14,445 nucleotides of DNA. Source: Anaerolineaceae bacterium UBA5311. GTDB lineage: Bacteria > Chloroflexota > Anaerolineae > Anaerolineales > Anaerolineaceae. The notes beneath the pieces are model-generated. The model worked only from the letters and a program-made list of their open reading frames with translations. It did no database searches and was not told the origin of the DNA. The translations under genes and the position numbers were made by a program. The stretch is taken from NCBI GenBank assembly GCA_002411175.1, contig DHRN01000038.1:361-14805 (forward strand). The letters are read 5' to 3'. Positions within the stretch are counted from its first letter, which is position 1; each line of letters starts with the position of its first letter. Shown piece by piece: positions 5,234-13,800 of the stretch.

Positions 5234-7530
5234 TCAGGCTTTCGAATCCCTTCCTCGAATTCTCCCTTAACCCGGAACTATCTACCTTTAACCTGACCTC
5301 AACCAAATTCCCAGGCGCACTTATTGAGGGTGCCAGTTTTGGTCCGGAGCTGGCATCGCCTTCCAGGTTAAATTTCAGCCTGGAGTCTGTTGTTGAGAAT
5401 CCGGCTGAAAATTTGATAACGCTCCACTATCAGGATCCCTCCGGTGTCGGGTATTTCATGGAATTCGATCTGCCCCGTCAAGCTCCCTTCCTGTTCCAAA
5501 GCATGCGAATGGTCAACAACTCCAACGAAACCATTCAGGTTGAACGATTCCATTTCGCTAATATTCAACAAAAACGTTTGCGTTTCTCAGAAAACCCGGC
5601 TGCAGAAACCGCGTTTTTCAGCAATGGCTGGCAGAGCTGGTCGCCAGCTGGCACCTGGCAATATCGACAGCGCCAGACCCGCAGCCTCCTTTTCCCTTTT
5701 TCCCATCCGATGCTCTACGACGACGGCACGCCAATTACCTGGCGCAAATCCCGGTTTTCATCGGATATGTTTGCCGCGCTGCTCGACCACGAAGCCAACG
5801 TCGGATTGGTCTGCGGATTCCTCTCACAGCGTGAGCAATTTGGCTCGCTTGTCTCCACGCTTCACCCTGAACCTGATCTGATGGTTTGGGCAAATTGCGA
5901 CCGGGTTGAGCTTCGCCCTGGCGAAACGCTCGGAACTGATCGGCTCGCCTGGCAATTTTTCGACCTGCAAGATCCGAAACCTTTTACATTGTATATGGAG
6001 AAGGTCGCGGAAGAAAACCAGGTCAAACCGAGGATGAAAACTCCGCTTGGTTGGTGTTCCTGGTATTACTACTTTCAGAAAATCACACCCTGGGAAATTA
6101 GAAAAAACCTGGATTCAATCACCGGAATGCGAGACATTTTGCCGCTCGAATTCTTTCAAATCGACGATGGTTTTGAGCAGGATGTTGGCAGTTGGCTGGA
6201 ATTCAATGCCAAGTTTCGGGATGGTCTCTCGCAATTATCTGCAGAAATTAGAGCTGCGGGTTACATTCCGGGGGTCTGGCTCGCCCCTTTCATTGTCGAA
6301 AGGCATTCCAAGCTGGTACGGAAGCATCCTGAATGGCTTTTGCGTAAGAAATCTGGCAAGCTCGTGAATAGCGGCTTTGTGTGGGAAAACTTTGGCTACG
6401 CCTTCGACCTTACCCGCCCGGATGTCCAGGAATATGTGCGCGAGGTGATCAGGACTGCGGTTGATGACTGGGGTTATCCTTATCTCAAACTCGATTTTTT
6501 ATACGCTGCAGCACTGCCAGGCAAACACCACGACCCCACCCTCACCCGTGCCCAAATTTTGCGAAATGGGCTTGAGTTGATCCGGCACGAAGCTGGGGAA
6601 GAGGCAATCCTGCTTGGCTGCGGCTGCCCACTGGGTTCGGGCATGGGAGTATTTGACATGATGCGCGTCAGCGCAGATGTCGCCCCGGATTGGGAACCGA
6701 AAGCTTATGGGGTTAAATTCGCCTTCAAAAACGAGCCGAACATGCCCTCTGTCCGCAACGCGATCCGAAACATCATCACTCGTGCCAACCTCGATCCACA
6801 TCTTTGGGTGAACGACCCTGATTGCCTGTTGGTGCGGGAGGATTCTGACCTAAGTCTTGCGGAGGTGCAATCGCTGGCGACAGCCATTGGCATAACCGGC
6901 GGAGCCATCCTGATTTCTGATGATATGACCAGGCTCAGACCGGAAAGCTTGCGTATCTCTCAAAGTCTTCTGCCAGTATTGCCGCCAAATCCTGAAGTCA
7001 AAGACCTGTTCATGAGCAGCCTTCCTGGCAAACTTGGTCAGAAGCTTCAAAATGTCGGGGGTCAAAATCAGTTGATTGCCTTATTTAACTGGCAGGATCA
7101 CCCGGCGGATCTGATCTTCGATGCCGCAGAGTGGGGTTTTGGAGCAGAGCCCTCTTTGATGCGGGAGTTCTGGACCGGTGAAATCGCGCTCTTCCAGGGT
7201 GAGCATAGATTTGAGCAGGTTCCACCGCATGGCGTCCGATTGTTTGCAGTGAAACCGCTTGATCGAGCGGTATATGTTGGCTCAGACCTGCATATTTCAC
7301 AGGGAATGGAACTGACCCAATGGCAGCTCGAACCAGCTGGTCTGGGGTTTAGCCTGGAATTAGACCGAAAAGCTGACGGGAACTGTTATCTTTGGATGCA
7401 GGAGAATGCCAGGCAGGTGCTCCAAAACGGCAGCCCTGATTCTTTTCAGGTATTGAACAAACATATTCTCCAAATACCTGTCAGGCTGAATGCAACCAGC
7501 CCGATTCGTATCCGTGTGAATTACTATTAG
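5230..7530 (+). CDS. Alpha-galactosidase, glycoside hydrolase family 36
   Basis: This is a predicted retaining alpha-galactosidase (melibiase) that releases terminal alpha-galactose from oligosaccharides such as melibiose or raffinose. Of 766 residues, about 1-260 is an N-terminal beta-sandwich with the galactosidase-like SNGWQSWSP at 131-139. Residues 270-590 form the TIM barrel and 590-675 a C-terminal beta domain. The last 90 residues or so are an extra beta-rich segment I do not recognise. Barrel motifs are WCSWYYYF (275-282), FQIDDGFEQD (309-318) and GVWLAPF (348-354). YLKLDFL (418-424) carries the nucleophile D422, and MRVSADVAPDW (478-488) the acid/base D483. The barrel resembles Thermotoga maritima GalA, but the protein is longer. 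No signal peptide is present, so it is probably cytoplasmic. It starts with GTG overlapping the tsaC stop by 4 nt (GTGA). Substrate specificity is inferred from the family. Confidence 0.9.
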   Translation: MIRLSNPFLEFSLNPELSTFNLTSTKFPGALIEGASFGPELASPSRLNFSLESVVENPAENLITLHYQDPSGVGYFMEFDLPRQAPFLFQSMRMVNNSNETIQVERFHFANIQQKRLRFSENPAAETAFFSNGWQSWSPAGTWQYRQRQTRSLLFPFSHPMLYDDGTPITWRKSRFSSDMFAALLDHEANVGLVCGFLSQREQFGSLVSTLHPEPDLMVWANCDRVELRPGETLGTDRLAWQFFDLQDPKPFTLYMEKVAEENQVKPRMKTPLGWCSWYYYFQKITPWEIRKNLDSITGMRDILPLEFFQIDDGFEQDVGSWLEFNAKFRDGLSQLSAEIRAAGYIPGVWLAPFIVERHSKLVRKHPEWLLRKKSGKLVNSGFVWENFGYAFDLTRPDVQEYVREVIRTAVDDWGYPYLKLDFLYAAALPGKHHDPTLTRAQILRNGLELIRHEAGEEAILLGCGCPLGSGMGVFDMMRVSADVAPDWEPKAYGVKFAFKNEPNMPSVRNAIRNIITRANLDPHLWVNDPDCLLVREDSDLSLAEVQSLATAIGITGGAILISDDMTRLRPESLRISQSLLPVLPPNPEVKDLFMSSLPGKLGQKLQNVGGQNQLIALFNWQDHPADLIFDAAEWGFGAEPSLMREFWTGEIALFQGEHRFEQVPPHGVRLFAVKPLDRAVYVGSDLHISQGMELTQWQLEPAGLGFSLELDRKADGNCYLWMQENARQVLQNGSPDSFQVLNKHILQIPVRLNATSPIRIRVNYY

Positions 7531-7590
7531 ATCACAATGCGATGATCTTTCCATTATCTTGCTTGTGAATTTTGATGAAGGAACAAGTTC

Positions 7591-7610
7591 TGCTGGCTTC
7601 GCTCCCAGCA
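7591..7610. other. Small hairpin in the convergent spacer
   Basis: TGCTGG (7591-7596) and CCAGCA (7605-7610) can pair around an 8-base loop. It has no T-run right after it and lies about 60 bp past the alpha-galactosidase stop. It may be an mRNA 3'-end structure; no function can be assigned. Confidence 0.35.
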
Positions 7611-7696
7611 TCATTATCGCCTTCCGTACTGATTGTCGATAACGCAATTTTTTTGTGGGGACCCCAGGACCGGATTCCATCCACTATGCGGGCAGA

Positions 7697-7739
7697 CCAA
7701 AAAAGAACTGGCTTTCTTCAAAACCAGTTCTCTTTTTCT
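7697..7739. terminator. Bidirectional intrinsic terminator
   Basis: A perfect 8-bp stem, AGAACTGG (7704-7711) and CCAGTTCT (7724-7731), can be extended by three A-T pairs after one mismatch. On the plus strand it is followed by CTTTTTCT. On the minus strand the A-run at 7699-7704 becomes a six-T tail. It lies in the 227-bp spacer between the convergent alpha-galactosidase and DUF4349 genes and can serve both. Confidence 0.85.
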
Positions 7740-7757
7740 AAAAATTATTTCAATTAA

Positions 7758-8717
7758 TCACCCTTTGGGCTCCGCCTCAATTTCAACCACCTCGCCCTGC
7801 TCAACAATCGCTTTCTTTGCCCTGCGTTTGGCATTCGATTTGCGGATTGCGCGAACGACGAAGTAGACCCCAATTCCCAGCGGGATCAGGAAGGGCAGGC
7901 AGGTGATTCCGAAGCGAATCAGGAAATCGACCAAATCCTGGAAGGAGCGCACCAATCGTTCCAACGATTCCCGAACCACACCCTGGGGTTTCCAACCGCC
8001 GATCTCAATCGGCTGCAGTGATGCCTCTGCCACAAACTCGACCGACAACGATGACAGATCCGAAGATTCCTGCAAATACTTGATATGCCCCTCAAGCACT
8101 TCTATCTGGCTGCGGATATCAGTCAGCTCACGGAAAACGCTCATGGTCGCTTCGAGGTCTTCTGTGTTTTCCATCAGTACGACCAATTGCTCTTCGGCTG
8201 CCTTCAGGTTGCGCAGCCGGCTGCTGGAATCGACAAAATCGGAAGTGACATCCTGTCCGGACAGTCTCTCTGAAAGGATACCGTCTTTCCCAATCGCAGA
8301 CATCTGCCTGATAGCCTCCATGGCTTGTTCAAGTTTTTCAACTGGAACACGAATAGTCACGCTTGTACGGGCGTAACTTACATTGTTGTAGGAGGTGCTG
8401 GTCCAGCGATTTGTGCTGACCACATAGCCGCCCAATTGTCTTGCCAGGTTAGACGTGGCTTGCATCGCCTGGACGGTATCAGCAACCGACACTTCCATGG
8501 ATGCGGTCTGGATTACCATGCGCTCCTGCCCGGCTCCTTTTATTTCGCCTTGATCTTCGACAGCAGGTGCTTCCATTGGGGCTTCCGAATATGATTCATT
8601 ACCATAGTTCGTATCAACCATGGCTCCCGATGGTGCACTAACATCCTTGGCGGTAGAGGCACAAGCGCTCAATGCGAGCATCAAAACCAAACTAAGGATT
8701 GCGATTCTCTTCTTCAT
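7758..8717 (-). CDS. DUF4349 lipoprotein with C-terminal membrane helix
   Basis: This is a 319-residue exported protein of the DUF4349 family, whose function is not established. Residues 1-18 form a lipoprotein signal peptide with lipobox LSAC, putting the lipidated cysteine at C19. A low-complexity acidic spacer runs to about 65. The conserved domain (65-235) includes repeated MVIQTASMEVSV-like strands and a helical, probably coiled-coil stretch at 165-217. A strong membrane helix lies at about 268-291, followed by a basic tail (RAIRKSNAKRRAKK). The protein would thus be held in the membrane at both ends, with the DUF4349 domain outside. A good ribosome site (AAAGGAG) lies 8 nt before the ATG. 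It appears to be a single-gene unit ending at the bidirectional terminator. Confidence 0.88.
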   Translation of the reverse strand: MKKRIAILSLVLMLALSACASTAKDVSAPSGAMVDTNYGNESYSEAPMEAPAVEDQGEIKGAGQERMVIQTASMEVSVADTVQAMQATSNLARQLGGYVVSTNRWTSTSYNNVSYARTSVTIRVPVEKLEQAMEAIRQMSAIGKDGILSERLSGQDVTSDFVDSSSRLRNLKAAEEQLVVLMENTEDLEATMSVFRELTDIRSQIEVLEGHIKYLQESSDLSSLSVEFVAEASLQPIEIGGWKPQGVVRESLERLVRSFQDLVDFLIRFGITCLPFLIPLGIGVYFVVRAIRKSNAKRRAKKAIVEQGEVVEIEAEPKG

Positions 8718-8746
8718 TCTTCATTCTCCTTTGGATAAATTCTTCA

Positions 8747-8817
8747 CTGAGTAGACGTTCTGAGACAAGTAATTGTTCCCTGCCTGATGGAAACTATGGA
8801 AAGGATTAACTACTCAG
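8747..8817. repeat. Spaced 8-bp inverted repeat upstream of the DUF4349 gene
   Basis: CTGAGTAG (8747-8754) and CTACTCAG (8810-8817) are exact reverse complements 55 bp apart. They fill most of the 104-bp spacer between the phosphoesterase stop and the DUF4349 start. There is no T-run, so it is not an obvious terminator; a chance match is possible. No clear promoter was found in this spacer. Confidence 0.35.
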
Positions 8818-8821
8818 ATGG

Positions 8822-9547
8822 TTACGAACCTGTCCAGAGGCGGGTAGCCTGCCTGGGTGGAATGCCGAGTGCCATAATCCGGTCCTGGACGCTGGCGATC
8901 TCATATTCAACGCGATAAAAACCCCATGTTTGCTCTTCGTCATCCCAGATCACGTAGCTCGCACGCTGGTCGAAATCGCGCGGCTGACCTACCGAACCCG
9001 GATTGAGAATAAAACGTCCATTTACTTTCCAGCGATCACCATGCCTGGGTAAAAGCGTTTCGATTGAACCATTCTTTTTTTGGATGAATATGAGCGGCAC
9101 ATGCGAGTGACCGACCAGGCAGCCGATCCCTTCAAAGTGTTCAAAATTGACCCTGGCTAAGGACGCGCCCAGGATATACTCCCAAATTGGATTTCTCGGG
9201 CTGCCATGCGCGAGGGTGATCTCACCGATTTCAAGTTTGAGCTGAAGCAATTCCAGGAAGTCTCTGGATTCCTGGCTGGCAAGCCCAGCCTGGACATTTA
9301 TCGCCTCAGCCGCCTCCCGGTTAAATCGATCAATAGGGATATAGTCCATCAATGCCGCGTCATGGTTGCCCATCAATGCCCGCAAACCTGGCAGTGTTTG
9401 TAATAACTCCACGCATTCGTTCAGGTCTGGCCCATATCCTGCCACATCCCCCAAAAACCAGACCTGGTTGACTGTACCGGCATGCGCCAATACAGCTTCA
9501 AGAGCGTTCAGATTAGCATGTATGTCAGAAATTACCAGCGTCCGCAT
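8822..9547 (-). CDS. Calcineurin-like metallophosphoesterase
   Basis: This is a 241-residue cytoplasmic protein of the calcineurin-like phosphoesterase superfamily, closest in style to the short YfcE/MJ0936-type phosphodiesterases. The dimetal site is complete: D8 and H10 (SDIHAN), D34 (LGDVAGYGP), N61-H62-D63 (GNHD), H114 (LAHGSPRN), and H147 and H149 (GHSHVP). NPGSVGQPRD (182-191) is also typical. It should hydrolyse a phosphoester with Mn2+ or similar metals; the physiological substrate is unknown. It begins only 3 nt after the stop of the DUF3048 gene and has no convincing ribosome site, so translation is probably coupled to that gene. Confidence 0.9.
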   Translation of the reverse strand: MRTLVISDIHANLNALEAVLAHAGTVNQVWFLGDVAGYGPDLNECVELLQTLPGLRALMGNHDAALMDYIPIDRFNREAAEAINVQAGLASQESRDFLELLQLKLEIGEITLAHGSPRNPIWEYILGASLARVNFEHFEGIGCLVGHSHVPLIFIQKKNGSIETLLPRHGDRWKVNGRFILNPGSVGQPRDFDQRASYVIWDDEEQTWGFYRVEYEIASVQDRIMALGIPPRQATRLWTGS

Positions 9548-9550
9548 CGA

Positions 9551-10765
9551 TCAGGGCATGCTGAAGCTGAAGCTCCAGTCTCCATTCTCAACTGAGATCG
9601 GCGTAGTTAGCCCAAATATCACCATCCAGGTATTGCCAGGTTTGAGATAAAAAGGATTTCCTGCATTGTCGAAGAATTGGATCGGTGAGGTGCTCTGTGG
9701 AGTTTTCCAGGTGACATCATATGCGCTTCCATCCCGGAAAATAGTCGCTTTTTGACCCTCCAAATTACCAACCAGATCGATGTTGAAAAGGGTGGTTTTC
9801 AACTCTGTGTGGCGAGCCTGGAGCAGAACCACGTTTGAAAATTCGAGTTCCAAGTTGTTATTTTGATCGATGAGCGGTTTGAACTCGTCGTTGGTTGCCT
9901 CACCATAAGCCCAGCGGGTGTATTTGCCGGTTTCAGGGTTGAAAACCCAGCGGCTGTATTCCGAAGAAGAGAAATATACCCAGGCACTCTCCCCCTTTTG
10001 CCCGCCTTCCGGGGCAATATCAGAGAAAGCCATACCATTCAAATCGGGATCTTCTTTTCCATAACCGCGCTGGATGTAATAATCGGAAAGAGCGGCTGAA
10101 TTTCCACGCACACTGGAAACTATATTCCGCCCGTCATCACAAACACCCGGGCAAAGGTACTTATCCAGAAAATAGCGACCAGGAATGTAAGACTCAATGT
10201 AAGGGATAACATCAACACGGTCTCCGCCAGTCGAGCCAACGATCGCTTCGTAGAGGCTTCCAAGCTGACCATCCACACGGCGAATCGAGCGCATGGGACC
10301 GATCATGTCGCTGTCCTGCCCATAGTAAAGTGCCGCGAAACGATTGGTTCCGTAACCGATAAAATATTCAAACACAATATCTGCAGAAGAAAGCCCATAA
10401 TGAGGCTGTGAATCGATCTGGTGATTGGATATTTTCATGATCACCGGTCTGCGGTTCAGCAATGCAGCGTCTGCCACGGTTAAGCCAGTCAGTGGGTTAA
10501 CACCTTCAGGATATCTATCCGGACCAACAATTACAGGCTCAGGTATCGGTGTCGCTGTTGGTTCCTCGGTAGCCTCAGGGGATGGAGTTTGGGTCGGTTC
10601 TGGTGTAGCTGATGGGGTTTGTTCCAACTCTACGAATATAGCGGTTACTGTGCCGGCGATCGCGGTTTGTTGAGCCGAGGTCAACTCACCAGGTTGTGTG
10701 GGAGCGCAGGCAGCAAGAACGAATGCCAGGCTAAAAAGAATGAGAAACAGGTTTCTGGTTTTCAT
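9551..10765 (-). CDS. DUF3048 (YerB-like) lipoprotein
   Basis: This is a 404-residue exported lipoprotein. Residues 1-19 form the signal peptide, and the lipobox VLAAC gives lipidated C20. A helical stretch (28-48) and a Pro/Thr/Glu-rich flexible stalk (50-78) follow. The DUF3048 domains then run from the NPLTGL signature (90-95) to the C-terminus, with RRPVIMKISN (105-114) and GPMRSIRR (156-163) as typical segments. The family is named for Bacillus subtilis YerB, whose role is unknown. Two nearby cysteines, C205 and C209, in the middle could form a disulphide outside the cell. An AAGGAAGGTG ribosome site precedes the ATG. It is the first gene of a unit with the phosphoesterase. Confidence 0.9.
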   Translation of the reverse strand: MKTRNLFLILFSLAFVLAACAPTQPGELTSAQQTAIAGTVTAIFVELEQTPSATPEPTQTPSPEATEEPTATPIPEPVIVGPDRYPEGVNPLTGLTVADAALLNRRPVIMKISNHQIDSQPHYGLSSADIVFEYFIGYGTNRFAALYYGQDSDMIGPMRSIRRVDGQLGSLYEAIVGSTGGDRVDVIPYIESYIPGRYFLDKYLCPGVCDDGRNIVSSVRGNSAALSDYYIQRGYGKEDPDLNGMAFSDIAPEGGQKGESAWVYFSSSEYSRWVFNPETGKYTRWAYGEATNDEFKPLIDQNNNLELEFSNVVLLQARHTELKTTLFNIDLVGNLEGQKATIFRDGSAYDVTWKTPQSTSPIQFFDNAGNPFYLKPGNTWMVIFGLTTPISVENGDWSFSFSMP

Positions 10766-10787
10766 GTCACCTTCCTTGTTCCCCTCA

Positions 10788-10817
10788 ATTTTACCTCAAA
10801 CAGCATTTGGCATTCAA
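10788..10817 (-). promoter_or_regulatory. Candidate sigma-70-type promoter for the DUF3048 unit
   Basis: Reading the minus strand, TTGAAT (10817-10812) and TAAAAT (10793-10788) are separated by 18 bp, matching 4/6 and 5/6 of the consensus. Transcription would start near 10781, about 15 nt before the gene and just upstream of its ribosome site. Confidence 0.5.
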
Positions 10818-10848
10818 TAATTTGGATCAGTAAGAGGCACTGACCATT

Positions 10849-13800
10849 TTAATCACCAGTCAATAGTTCCATCCGGCTGATGCCGGCATCGAACGCGCGG
10901 GCTAAAGGATGATGCACGACCATTGCGGCTGTAGATTGTTCCGGCACCAGTTGGAAACCTGCGGTCAGGTTCATGCCCAATTCCTTTTCTGCCGGGAGTA
11001 ATTCAAAGACTTTGCGGTGTTCCTTCAGCCATGGCAGAGCCGGATAACCCCAGGAATAACGGAAGCCCTGCTCAGGTGTGAGCCCTAATTCCCTGCGGAT
11101 GTGCAGGTGGATATATTCTGCGGTTGCCTCCGCCATCTGAACAGCCAGACCATGCAGGAAATAACCTTCGGAATATTGGTTTTGCTGGTTCAGTTGGTCA
11201 ATTCGCCGGGTGGCATTCTGACCAACCGTAACGATTTGCAGGGGCAAAACGTCCTTCTGCAAACTGCCGACAGGCAGGAAATAATCACTGAGGCACAATC
11301 TTTCCCCGTCTTTTTGCCTGGGAAAATTCAGCCGGATTCTTTCCCGGTCGGCTTCATAAATGACAATGTCGTTTCCATCTGCCCAAACCGGGAAATAGCC
11401 ATAAAGCGCTTGCGGCTGAATCCAACCCTCGCGTTGGGCTTCTGCCAGCATGCGCACCCGCCTTCGGTCAAACCCGGCACGCATTTCCTGCCATTCCTGA
11501 CCGCGCAGCTGTTTTGCTCCCCAGTTGAGGCGGTAGAGACTGGTCAGGTCGATCAATCGCGCGACTTCTTCAAAGGGAATCCCTTCTGGTTTATAGATAC
11601 CAAAGGCTTTGACCTTTGGAATAAACGCTGCCGGGGGCACACTTGATTGCCAGGGTTCAACAATTTCGATTTCAACAGTTGTGGGAGGTTTTGTATTGCT
11701 TCCATCTTCACGTTCGCTGAATAGATTAGCTCGTTCTTGTGGATCGACCAGCTGATCCATGAATGTCAGCCCGTCAAAAGCATCTTTGCAATAAAATATG
11801 CCTGCCTTGTACCTGCCCAGGTCACCACCTTCTACGATTCTTTCCGCAAACTGGGCGTTGATCGCTGCGCCGCCAATCAAAATCGGTATTTCCACTCCGC
11901 GACGCTGCAATTCATAGGCAATCAGCGGCATCTGCTTGCTGGTCGAGACCAGCAGCGCGCTCAGACCAATCGCATCCACCTTTTCATCTATGGCACGTTG
12001 AACAATTTCTTCAGCGGGAACCTGCTTGCCCAAATCGATCACTTCATAGCCGTTATTGGACAAAATTGTTTTAACCAGGTTCTTGCCAATGTCATGCACA
12101 TCACCATAAACCGTTGCCAATACCAGTTTCCCTTTGCTAAGCCCTTCCTGTTTTTCAAGATACTGCTCAAGATGAGTAACGGCTTGTTTCATCACCTCCG
12201 CCGATTGCAGGACAAAAGGCAGAATAAGCTCACCGGTTCCAAATTTTTCGCCAACTTCCTTCATAGCCGGCAAAAGCGCCTGGTTCAACACCTCAACAGC
12301 GGCATCAGACTTCTCCAGGTCCGATTCTTCCAGCAGGAGGTCAATATCGACCTCCATGCCGCTTTTCTGACGCAGGACGATGCGTTGATAAACCCTTTCC
12401 CTGGTACTCATGCCCTCAAACGGGTTCGCCCTGGATTTACCTTCACCTTCTTTAGCATCGTGCGTGTCAAACCAGGAGACAAGCTTTTCCAGCGCGTCAG
12501 GAGCGCGGTTGAAGATCAGGTCTTCTGCCAGCAGTTGTTCCTCGTCAGATATTTCTCCGAATGGGCGGATATGGGCGGGGTTTACGATTGCCATGTCGAG
12601 ACCGTTCTCAACGGCATGGTGCAGAAAAACGCTGTTAATCAGTTTACGGGCTGGTTGTGAAAGCCCGAAGGAGATATTGCTGACACCCAGACAGGTATGC
12701 ACACCGGGCAATTCTTTTTTGATAGCCTTGATGCTTAAAAGCGTCTCAACCGCTGAATCGCGCCAAATTTCTTCGCCTGTGGCAAGCGTGAAAGTCAGCG
12801 GGTCAAAGACCAGGTCTTCAGCTCTCAACGCGAACTCATCCTCGGCAATCCGCGCCATGCGCCGGGCAATCTCAAGCTTGCGTTGGGCGGTCTTTGCCAT
12901 GCCTTGCTCATCGATGGTCAGGCACATCACCGCCGCGCTATATTGTTTTGCTAATCGGAAAACCTTTCCTGCTTTTTCCTCACCTGATTCGAGGTTCGTT
13001 GAATTGATCAGGCAGCGTCCCGGGGCGGTCTGCAAAGCGGCTTCCATCACAGCCACTTCGGTTGTGTCGATAATTAGCGGCACCGGCACTTCCAGGCTCA
13101 GGCGTTTGACTACCTTCTTCATCAGCTCAGCTTCATCGCCGCGCTCGGTTGTCGCGACGCAGATATCCAGCCCGTGGGCGCCAAAATCGAGCTGATCACG
13201 GGCGACCTGCATGATGGCATCATAATCCTCTGCCAAAAGCAAGCGTTTGAAAGCTTTGGAACCCTGCGCGTTCAGGCGTTCTCCGATGATGAACGGGGGC
13301 GGACTTTGCTTGATCTGAACGGCTCCGACCGATGAGGCAAGCATTGCTTCACTTTCGGGATCGGTTTTTTTCGCGCTAACCTGTTTCACTTTGTGCGCCA
13401 ACGCGGCGATGTGCTCGGGGCGGGTACCGCAGCAACCGCCGACAATCCGCACACCAAATTTTTGAACATAATCGCCCAGCTGCCGCGAGAAATCGTCTGG
13501 CTGCATCGGATAAACCGCCTCGCCCTCGATGTTCAGTGGCAAACCGGCATTGGGAATACAGGAGATGGGCAAAGTTGAATGGGATGTCAGATACTGGATC
13601 GACTCGCGCATGTGTTCCGGTCCGGTCGAACAATTTAGACCGATCACATCCACGCCCATCCCTTCCAGGATGGCAACAACTGCGCTGATATCCGTACCCA
13701 GAAGCATTTTGCCGTTCACATCCAGCGTGACCTGGGCTTGAACCGGCAGTTCTATTCCTTCATCGATAAAAGCTTGCTTGATGCCGTTGATCGCAGCCTT

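Noticed and set aside
7614..7654. A second terminator: TTATCG/CGATAA arms followed by seven T.
   Set aside because: The stem is only 6 bp and AT-rich with a 17-nt loop, and the T-run is 5 nt away; the hairpin at 7697-7739 is far stronger.
11737..13195. Long plus-strand open frames of 307 and 261 codons opposite metH.
   Set aside because: They are antisense to the conserved metH domains, have atypical composition, and are explained by metH codon usage.
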